This document shows positions 31,708 through 38,343 of a stretch of DNA of 38,343 bases, in pieces. The DNA comes from Bacteroidales bacterium UBA2800. Lineage in GTDB: Bacteria > Bacteroidota > Bacteroidia > Bacteroidales > Paludibacteraceae. The notes beneath the pieces were generated by a model. The model ran no database searches. It saw only the letters and a program-made list of their open reading frames with translations, and was not told the origin of the DNA. The position numbers and the translations under genes were made by a program. Numbering within the stretch: position 1 is the first letter of the stretch; every line of letters begins with the position of its first letter. The DNA is taken from positions 27,884 to 66,226 of the forward strand of contig DEHM01000014.1 in assembly GCA_002351925.1 (NCBI GenBank), in the 5' to 3' direction.

Positions 31708-32555
31708 TACACTGTGTCCATAAAGGACTTCTGCACTTTGTTAAACAACATCAATCCGAAGATTAACAATATCACCGTGAAGCCGGCGCTGTAGCTCAAC
31801 CAGAGCCAACTGAACTGGCCTTGGCCCAAGAGCGAATATTTGATAGCCTCCATCACCGGCGTGACGGGATTCAGACTCATCGCCAGATGCAGCTTCGCGT
31901 TCGTCACCATACTCAGCGGGTAGATGACCGGCGTGATATAGACCCAGAGCGAGATGATCTTCGCGAGCATGATCTGCAGGTCGCGGTACTTCGTTGTCAG
32001 CGACGAGAAAATCATGCCGAAGCCTACCGCCATGAGCGCCAAGAGGATGATCAGCAACGGGAAGAGCACCAGTTGCCAATGGATGACCAGCGTGGTGCCT
32101 GTTGCCACATAATAGATATAGAACACCGCAAAAATCGCCAGCTGTATCGCGAACGACAGCATATTGGTCGTCACGGCTACCAGCGGCATAATGATACGCG
32201 GGAAATAGACCTTGCCAAAGATATCCGCGTTGCTCACAAACGAGTTGGATGTTGCGCTCAGACAGCTGGCAAAATAGCCCCAGACGGAGATACCCAGCAG
32301 GTAGAACAAGATGGGCGGCACGCCGTCGGTCGGGATGTTCGCAATCCCTCCAAACACCGCCACATAGACGATGACGGACAACACCGGCGTGATGATGAAC
32401 CACAGCGGTCCGAGGATCGTCTGCTTGTAGGCCGTGCGGAAGTTACGCTCCACAAACAGCACAAACATATCCCTGTATCGCCACAGTTCCTTCCAATCGA
32501 TCGCCAGCAGCTTGTCCTTCGGCGTGATTGTCAAATCCCATTTCTCTTCTTTCAT
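31707..32555 (-). CDS. ABC-2 type transporter permease (Wzm-like), first of a tandem pair
   Basis: The 282-residue protein has an N-terminal amphipathic cytoplasmic segment (DWKELWRYRDMFVLFVERNF), six predicted membrane helices and the ABC-2 signatures YKQTILGPLWFIITP, FGKVYFPRIIMP and SSLTTKYRDLQ. Two paralogous permeases in tandem suggest a heterodimeric membrane channel that would recruit an ATPase encoded elsewhere; family members export O-antigen, teichoic acid or similar polymers. Its ATG overlaps the MMPL stop as ATGA, and its stop overlaps the next ATG by one base. Confidence 0.88.
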   Translation of the reverse strand: MKEEKWDLTITPKDKLLAIDWKELWRYRDMFVLFVERNFRTAYKQTILGPLWFIITPVLSVIVYVAVFGGIANIPTDGVPPILFYLLGISVWGYFASCLSATSNSFVSNADIFGKVYFPRIIMPLVAVTTNMLSFAIQLAIFAVFYIYYVATGTTLVIHWQLVLFPLLIILLALMAVGFGMIFSSLTTKYRDLQIMLAKIISLWVYITPVIYPLSMVTNAKLHLAMSLNPVTPVMEAIKYSLLGQGQFSWLWLSYSAGFTVILLIFGLMLFNKVQKSFMDTV

Positions 32556-35500
32556 GCCTCTACCTCCTCGATCTCTGCCTCGCCGTTAAATCGGTTTTTC
32601 TTGCCGTACACCACCAGTTTGTCGAGTGCCACCAGCACCGCCGGTACCACCGTCAGTATCAGGATGATAGCTACGAACGCACCTACCGCCAGACATCCGA
32701 CAATACTGCTGATCATGACGTCGTCGATAAACATCGCCATCACACCCGGCCCCAGTACCATGATCAGGCCGGACGTCAGGATCGTACGTATCGAGCCCTT
32801 GTAGGCCTCTTTCACAGCATCGGATGGCACCATCGTACGCCGTTTCTCGCGGTAGTAATTGGCGAACAGGATACCGTAGTCTATCGTCGCACCCATCAGG
32901 ATGGCTTGCACTATCAGGTAGGCCAGATACAACATCTGTCCCGACACAATACCGGCCACCACGACGTTGACATAGACAGCCGTCATGACGGTCATCACCA
33001 GAATTGTCGGCACAATCACCGAACGGAACGTCACCGCCACAATCAGGAATATCGCCAGTATCGTCAGTAGCGTCACCACACTCATCTCGTGGTCGAAGCC
33101 GCCACGCATTTCCGCGTACATCACCGACTCGCCCACATAATAGTGCTCATGCGGCATGCGTGCGTCAGCCAGGGCGGTCAGCGTATCTACAAACGCATAG
33201 GTCTCCGGCGACTCTTTCGGCAGCGACGAGAGCACAACCAGCAGCGAGTGCTGCTCTTTGCGCAGCATACCCAGCCCGTCTTGCACTTGGGCCTTGATAT
33301 GCGTAGCCTGCTCGTGCACCGTGTCGGGCAGTATATCTGCCAGGCGCGGGTCGTTGATTATCGTGTCGCAGATGTATACCAGCAGCGGCTCAAAGCCCAT
33401 GCGCAGCGTGTCCGCGCCGCTATGTACCGAACCGTAATAGTCGTACAGCAAGGCCATCTGCACCGGCGTGACAGGGTCAGCCTTCACGTTCGACAGCTTC
33501 ATCAGTCGTGCCAGTTTGGCCGCCATCTGCTCGGCCGTATAGGTCTTGCCGCCGAACATCAACTCGGTGAACAACTCGGCCTGCAGATCTTCCCTACTCG
33601 GTCCGCGACGTTTCGGCTTTGCCTCCTCTTTCTTCGGCATCGAGGCTTCGGCACGCGTCGTGTCGGTGCTGTGCAGCGAGAGCTGGATATCCACTATCGA
33701 GTTGACAATCTCCTCCACATTCAGTTCCGAAGGCTGCACCACTTGTTGCGGCACCTCTTTCTTCGGATAGGCTATACTCATCAACTGCTCGTCGCTCAGG
33801 TCTTCTACGCCGAACGCGTGCAGCAGTATCTTCAGGTCCTGCTTGCTGAGCGAGGCATTCTTGTTAGCCAGGTCCATTAGGTAGGCACGCTGGCCCAGCA
33901 GCGTTCGCTGCTCTTCCGACACCATACCGGCCAGTCCGCGACGCTTGAACAGGTCGTCCACCAGCAGGTGCACGTATTGCAGCGGCGTCATCTTCTTCAC
34001 GCTACCCGGCGCGTAGCCGTATACCAGACGTGTCTGGATTAGCGTAGAGCCGATGAAGATGGACATCTCGCTTACCGACATCGGCAGACGGATAGCCGCC
34101 GTATCGGTCAGTTTACGCATTTCCACCGTCACGGCCGACGTACGCGTAGCGTTCAGCCGCTCCATGAAGGGGATGATAGCTATCTTGTCCGGCTCCATCG
34201 ACGGCATTTCTATCGAGTCGATATTCGCTATCGGCGACACATGTTCGGCCAGCGGAGCTATCGTCTCGCGTACCGGTATCACTGTGTCTTCCAGATTCTC
34301 TTCCGCCTCTTCTTTCTTCGCTTTCTTCGGCGCAGGCAACTCCTCGCTCTTGACCGTCAGGTCCGAAGCCGGCATTTCCAGCATCGACTGCAGGCTCTCT
34401 ATCTGTCCCTTCATCTCGTCGTCCAGATAGCTCGCAAAGAGCGGGTTCTGAGCCACGTGGGTATGCAGAAAACGAGCCATGTCGGGGAAGGCCAACTGTT
34501 GCTCCGTCGAGTCTTTGGCGCGCATGTAATAGACCATCTGCACCAGTTCCGGCTGTAGCATGTCCAGCGCCTCCGACGGCACCTCGGTGCCTTCCGGCAT
34601 CATGTCGCGGAAATTGGTCAAGAACGAACGCACATGGTCCGTCATCTCTCGCGGCGTGAAGGGTCGGCTCATCAGCGTCGGATAGGAGATGACCGACTGG
34701 ATACCCGGTTGCGCCATCAGGCTGTCCACCAGCGTATAGACCGAGTCTTCGTCACGCGTGTCGTATACCAGCACAAACGGATTAGGCGACGGGAACACTT
34801 TCTCTATCTGCGACTCCGCCTCGGCCGAGAAGAAGATGGTCGTCTGTCGGCTCATATACCACGAGCCGAAGAACAGCACGATCGCAAACACGGCCATCGC
34901 CACTTTATGCGAGGTCACCAGTTTGGCCAGGCCGTCTGTCGGCGGCACATACGCCTTTTTCGCCGTCTTGTTGATAGTCTGGCGGAACAGCATCATCAGC
35001 GACGGAAGTGCCGTGAAAGTACAAATCAGCGAGCAAACGACACCCTTGGCAAGCACGATACCCATGTCCGCACCGATCTTCAGACGCATGAAACAGAGCA
35101 TCAACAGACCTACCACGGTCGTCAACGCGGACGACAGGATGGAAGGTGCAGCCTTGGCAATCGCCTTATTGGCGGCCACGACGGCCATCTTCTTGTCGGT
35201 ATGTTCGTTCTGCTCCTGACGGTATCGGTTCAGCAGCACGATACAGTAATCGAGCGACAGGACGGCTTGCAGGATCGAACCAATGAAATTCGTCGTGATC
35301 GACACCGACGGCAGCAGCGCGTTGGTGCCCATGTTGAGCAGCACGGCCAGCAAGGTCGTCACCAGAATCACGATAGGCTCGAACCACGCTTGCGCCATCA
35401 GGAACAGTATCAGCATGATCATCACAGCCGCGATAACCATGACCGACACCGGAGGTGTCGCGCCGTCCTGACTCGTCTCCACTATGCAGTTGCCGCCAAA

Positions 35501-35878
35501 ACGGTTGCTGATCTGCTTGCCCAGTGCTTTCTGGTCCACCGACTTCGGCACGTCCAGGTCGAACACCGTGTGCGTGCTGTCTTTGCTCAGCCGGTAACTC
35601 ACATCCCGCACGTCGGGATAGGCCTCCAGCAGCGTCGTGATACCCGGCACCTCTTTCGGGCTCAGGCCTTCGAACATGACGTGCACATCGGAGCCGGACA
35701 TCTGGGCCGACGAACCGAACTCGTCCATCACAATCTCCAGGCCGCGTTTCATCTGCGACTTGTCCGGCAGGTACTTCGTCATGTCGGCATTCACGTTGAC
35801 ATGCAGCATCATCACGCCGCATATCGCCGCTACCAGCACCGTCGAGAAGAATAATATGTAGTGGGTGATTCGCTTCAA
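32552..35878 (-). CDS. Large MMPL/RND-family membrane protein
   Basis: The 1108-residue protein has the doubled RND plan: an N-terminal helix, a small extracytoplasmic domain (about 30-140), a first block of helices (about 145-345) and a second block near the C-terminus (about 930-1090, ending LTVVPAVLVALDKLVV). Helix motifs such as GSILQAVLSLDYCIVLLNRYR and GATIDYGILFANYYRE place it in the MMPL family of exporters of lipids and hydrophobic compounds. The segment between the blocks is about 585 residues, far longer than usual, with two charged linkers. The only start before the first helix is TTG at 35878, preceded in frame by stops within a heptad array. Its stop overlaps the first permease gene (ATGA), linking it to export. 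Confidence 0.87.
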   Translation of the reverse strand: MKRITHYILFFSTVLVAAICGVMMLHVNVNADMTKYLPDKSQMKRGLEIVMDEFGSSAQMSGSDVHVMFEGLSPKEVPGITTLLEAYPDVRDVSYRLSKDSTHTVFDLDVPKSVDQKALGKQISNRFGGNCIVETSQDGATPPVSVMVIAAVMIMLILFLMAQAWFEPIVILVTTLLAVLLNMGTNALLPSVSITTNFIGSILQAVLSLDYCIVLLNRYRQEQNEHTDKKMAVVAANKAIAKAAPSILSSALTTVVGLLMLCFMRLKIGADMGIVLAKGVVCSLICTFTALPSLMMLFRQTINKTAKKAYVPPTDGLAKLVTSHKVAMAVFAIVLFFGSWYMSRQTTIFFSAEAESQIEKVFPSPNPFVLVYDTRDEDSVYTLVDSLMAQPGIQSVISYPTLMSRPFTPREMTDHVRSFLTNFRDMMPEGTEVPSEALDMLQPELVQMVYYMRAKDSTEQQLAFPDMARFLHTHVAQNPLFASYLDDEMKGQIESLQSMLEMPASDLTVKSEELPAPKKAKKEEAEENLEDTVIPVRETIAPLAEHVSPIANIDSIEMPSMEPDKIAIIPFMERLNATRTSAVTVEMRKLTDTAAIRLPMSVSEMSIFIGSTLIQTRLVYGYAPGSVKKMTPLQYVHLLVDDLFKRRGLAGMVSEEQRTLLGQRAYLMDLANKNASLSKQDLKILLHAFGVEDLSDEQLMSIAYPKKEVPQQVVQPSELNVEEIVNSIVDIQLSLHSTDTTRAEASMPKKEEAKPKRRGPSREDLQAELFTELMFGGKTYTAEQMAAKLARLMKLSNVKADPVTPVQMALLYDYYGSVHSGADTLRMGFEPLLVYICDTIINDPRLADILPDTVHEQATHIKAQVQDGLGMLRKEQHSLLVVLSSLPKESPETYAFVDTLTALADARMPHEHYYVGESVMYAEMRGGFDHEMSVVTLLTILAIFLIVAVTFRSVIVPTILVMTVMTAVYVNVVVAGIVSGQMLYLAYLIVQAILMGATIDYGILFANYYREKRRTMVPSDAVKEAYKGSIRTILTSGLIMVLGPGVMAMFIDDVMISSIVGCLAVGAFVAIILILTVVPAVLVALDKLVVYGKKNRFNGEAEIEEVEA

Positions 35879-35917
35879 AACCTGTAACCTGTAACCTCTA
35901 ATCTGTAACCTCTAACC

Positions 35918-35920
<3 letters not shown>
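35879..35920. repeat. Heptameric tandem repeat exactly between rluB-like stop and MMPL start
   Basis: Six heptads on the coding (minus) strand: TAAGGTT, AGAGGTT, ACAGATT, AGAGGTT, ACAGGTT, ACAGGTT. The first three bases are the stop codon of the upstream gene, and the TTG start of MMPL follows the last base. Confidence 0.9.
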
Positions 35921-36925
<1,005 letters not shown>

Positions 36926-36936
36926 GTTTCTCTAAA

Positions 36937-36957
36937 CTTTTAACTTTTCACTTTTCA
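36937..36957. repeat. Heptameric tandem repeat just upstream of rluB
   Basis: Plus-strand units CTTTTAA, CTTTTCA, CTTTTCA; 12 nt upstream of the ATG. The unit CTTTTCA is shared with the array at 37048-37082. Confidence 0.8.
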
Positions 36958-37017
36958 AATTTCCAAAGGTGGCTCTCACGAGTCACATACGTACTCACGT
37001 ACGCACGATAATTAAAT

Positions 37018-37082
37018 AAGGTGAAAAGGCAAAAGGGGGAATCTCCACCTTTCACCTTTCACTTTTCACTTTTCACCTTTCA
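37018..37082. repeat. Heptameric tandem repeat directly after the rpmF stop, with inverted copy
   Basis: Plus-strand units at 37048-37082: CCTTTCA twice, CTTTTCA twice, CCTTTCA. The array abuts the rpmF stop codon (37083-37085). AAGGTGAAAAG at 37018-37028 is the exact inverse of 37069-37079, so the transcript could fold into an 11-bp stem. Confidence 0.9.
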
Positions 37083-37265
37083 TTAGGCTTCAGCTTTCTC
37101 GATAGCCAGTTTACCACGGTAGTAGCCACAGCTCGGGCATACGGTGTGGTAGATATGAAGTGCGCCGCAGTTCGGGCATGTTGCCAGTGTCGGAGCCTTC
37201 ACAACGTCATGCGTACGACGTTTCGCTTGTCTGGTGTGCGATTGTCTTCTTTTAGGATGTGCCAT
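37083..37265 (-). CDS. rpmF: Ribosomal protein L32, zinc-binding form
   Basis: L32 is a small protein of the large ribosomal subunit. The 60-residue product begins MAHPKRRQSHTRQAKRRTHD and has a zinc ribbon, CPNCGALHIYHTVCPSCGYY, with both CxxC pairs present; so it is the zinc-dependent form. It follows yceD (DUF177), an arrangement that is conserved in many bacteria. The 164-nt gap upstream is able to form several hairpins and may be a regulatory leader. A heptad array begins directly after the stop codon. Confidence 0.96.
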   Translation of the reverse strand: MAHPKRRQSHTRQAKRRTHDVVKAPTLATCPNCGALHIYHTVCPSCGYYRGKLAIEKAEA

Positions 37266-37429
37266 TTCGCGCTGGCTAAGGCTTAATACGATTCGCGACC
37301 TCGTCGCTCATATGAATTTTCGCCTTGCCCTCGCTCTTAGCTCGGAATATCGTTACACTAGCATTCCTCGCTAGATTAGAGGGCGCCTCCTAGCCAGTCA
37401 GGAGGGATTAATTATTTAACTATCAAATT
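37266..37429 (-). ncRNA. Candidate structured leader of rpmF
   Basis: The 164-nt gap between yceD and rpmF contains hairpins with arms at 37386-37391/37400-37405 (CCTCCT/AGGAGG), 37358-37362/37370-37374 (CTAGC/GCTAG) and 37295-37299/37303-37307 (GCGAC/GTCGC). GGAAT (37344-37348) and ATTCC (37363-37367) give a competing pairing that would break the second hairpin. This is suggestive of a regulatory RNA for L32, but no known class is recognised. No Bacteroidota promoter was seen within it. Confidence 0.35.
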
Positions 37430-37876
37430 TCAAATATCTTCTTCGGGTTCCGGGTCGTCACATAGGTGATCATGGAGGAGAAGTTCCATCTGCTTGTTGC
37501 ACTCACCTGCTTGGTGACAGTGAACGATCGGAATATTGATACTTACTATCTCATACGCGAGCCAGGTCAGGTCCAGTTCATGGTCCTTTGTACATTGTTC
37601 TTCGTCACTTTGTACATTCTCCTGCTCGTCGTCTATCTCAATGCGCATCGGGTCGAGGCATCTGTCGCACACAACAAAAACAGTTCCGCGAACCGCTATG
37701 TTGAGCTCATAGTCCTCCTCCCGGAGATTTAGCGTTGCTTGTCCTTCCACTTTTCCGCCCAGGATCTCCGTCTTCTCCAGACTCTGGAAAAACGCGTCAT
37801 CCAGCTGAATATCAAACCGATGCGTGCCTATCGAAAGGCGTCGCAGGTCGATGATATAGTGGTTGTTTTCGCTCAT
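37430..37876 (-). CDS. yceD: YceD/DUF177 family protein
   Basis: The 148-residue acidic protein has the DUF177 pattern: an N-terminal beta region (IDLRRLSIGTHRFDIQLDDAFF), ATLNLREEDYELNIAVRGTVFVVCDRCLDP with the conserved CxxC, and an acidic C-terminal half ending in DPEPEE. DUF177 proteins (YceD in Escherichia coli) are required for normal 23S rRNA accumulation, and the gene usually precedes rpmF as here. A promoter lies at 37893-37924, so the ATG at 37876 has a very short leader. Location of the cysteines fits the family. Confidence 0.9.
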   Translation of the reverse strand: MSENNHYIIDLRRLSIGTHRFDIQLDDAFFQSLEKTEILGGKVEGQATLNLREEDYELNIAVRGTVFVVCDRCLDPMRIEIDDEQENVQSDEEQCTKDHELDLTWLAYEIVSINIPIVHCHQAGECNKQMELLLHDHLCDDPEPEEDI

Positions 37877-37892
37877 TACGCAAAATCGGGTG

Positions 37893-37924
37893 CAAAATTA
37901 CTACAAATTATTCAAATATACAAA
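37893..37924 (-). promoter_or_regulatory. yceD-rpmF promoter
   Basis: TTTG (37924-37921), 20 bp, then TAATTTTG (37900-37893), with G before and C after the -7 box. TTTGTATAT resembles the extended -33 form. The ATG is 16 nt beyond the -7 box. Confidence 0.75.
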
Positions 37925-38006
37925 TAATTAGGACAAAAAAAGTAAAAGTGCTTGCATTTTTATGAGTTTTGGACTAATTAGTTGCTGTTTGCAGGATACT
38001 GCGAAC

Positions 38007-38048
38007 GTAATTTCGGCGGGAACCCGCTCGCGGGAGGGCCGAAATTAC
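38007..38048. terminator. Large GC-rich hairpin downstream of pheS (possible terminator or repeat)
   Basis: GTAATTTCGGC (38007-38017) and GCCGAAATTAC (38038-38048) are an exact 11-bp inverted repeat. The 20-nt loop contains a second inverted repeat, CCCG/CGGG (38023-38026, 38031-38034). It lies 14 nt after the pheS stop on the minus strand, but no T run follows, so termination is uncertain. Confidence 0.5.
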
Positions 38049-38061
38049 TGCTATTTGATTT

Positions 38062-38343
38062 TTAACAACTTTCAAATTGTCGGAGGAACCTCACGTCGTT
38101 CTCGGAGAAGAGGCGCAAGTCCTTCACGCGGTATTTCAGGTTGGTGATACGCTCTACGCCCATGCCGAACGCGTAGCCGCTGTACTCCTTGCTGTCGATG
38201 CCGCAGGCCTCCAGCACGTTCGGGTCCACCATGCCGCAACCCAGTATCTCTACCCAGCCTGTGCCTTTGCAGAACGAGCAACCTGTGCCGCCGCAGATGT
38301 TACAGCTGATATCCATCTCCGCACTCGGCTCGGTGAAGGGGAA
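38062..38343 (-). CDS. pheS: Phenylalanyl-tRNA synthetase alpha subunit, C-terminal part
   Basis: The minus strand reads open from the window end for 93 residues to a TAA at 38064-38062. The fragment begins FPFTEPSAEMDISC, continues GTGWVEILGCGMVDPNVLEACGID, and has the class II motif 3 AFGMGVERI, all diagnostic of the PheS catalytic domain. A four-cysteine cluster (ISCNICGGTGCSFCKGTGW) lies between these motifs. Most of the gene is outside the window. It is followed by a large hairpin and then the yceD promoter. Confidence 0.96.
   Translation of the reverse strand, partial: FPFTEPSAEMDISCNICGGTGCSFCKGTGWVEILGCGMVDPNVLEACGIDSKEYSGYAFGMGVERITNLKYRVKDLRLFSENDVRFLRQFESC

Noticed and set aside
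34634..35854. A 406-codon open frame opposite the MMPL gene
   Set aside because: His/Arg/Gln-rich antisense shadow; no start signals or domain.
36958..37017. ACGTAC-rich stretch upstream of rluB as a separate gene or operator
   Set aside because: Short partial symmetries only; nothing distinguishes it from spacer sequence.

Overview
The window looks like a chromosomal segment from an uncultured member of the Bacteroidales (Bacteroidota). The evidence is the Bacteroidota-type promoters (TTTG, 20 bp, TAnnTTTG), the absence of obvious Shine-Dalgarno sites, a TonB-dependent receptor paired with a DUF5689 lipoprotein, a two-domain glutamine-dependent NadE, a MurA with Asp at the catalytic Cys position, and a zinc-ribbon L32. 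Nearly all genes are core functions. I see no prophage, intact insertion sequence or CRISPR array. The genus cannot be fixed from sequence alone.

Layout. (1) Positions 1-4469, minus strand: an N-acetylmuramoyl-L-alanine amidase with a SPOR domain, an Mce/MlaD lipid-transport protein, then after a 370-bp spacer dnaA, overlapping by 4 nt a DUF1846 gene cut by the window edge. (2) Positions 4613-17603, plus strand: a long co-directional run of a bifunctional RelA/SpoT enzyme, a DUF1573 protein, meaB, dnaB, asnS, a TonB receptor with its DUF5689 lipoprotein, a CvpA-family protein and folK. (3) Positions 25860-17521, minus strand: nadE-murB-murA-orf109-lipoprotein-dsbD-rlmB-rluA-like, converging on folK with an 83-nt coding overlap. 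(4) Positions 25921-27331: tRNA-Glu(CTC) with its own promoter and terminator, a duplicated tRNA 3' end with a second terminator, and an outer-membrane barrel gene. (5) Positions 29080-27317, minus strand: ubiE/menG, a Dabb protein and a secreted protein, divergent from an acyl-CoA synthetase-like gene at 29162-30811. (6) Positions 38343-30850, minus strand: pheS (partial), yceD (DUF177), rpmF, an RluB/RsuA-type pseudouridine synthase, a very large MMPL/RND protein and two tandem ABC-2 permeases, ending at a terminator shared with the acyl-CoA synthetase.

How the genes work together: replication (DnaA, DnaB), translation (AsnS, PheS, tRNA-Glu, L32, RlmB, two pseudouridine synthases), stringent response, envelope growth (amidase, MurA, MurB, Mce, MMPL, permeases) and cofactors (NAD, folate, menaquinone, B12-enzyme maintenance) are interleaved. 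Many neighbours are joined by 4-nt ATGA overlaps.

The most unusual content is non-coding or superimposed on genes. There is a family of short-period tandem arrays, mostly 7 bp and one of 11 bp, at minus-strand gene junctions; one exactly fills the space between a stop codon and a TTG start. Two in-frame insertions, one a strong palindrome in dsbD and one a hairpin-bearing segment in murB, look like repeats tolerated inside proteins. Nine promoters share a fixed 20-bp spacer, an invariant G before TAnnTTTG and a C after it, and five of them add C(G/A)TATAT(C/G) directly after the -33 TTG. A structured leader sits ahead of rpmF.
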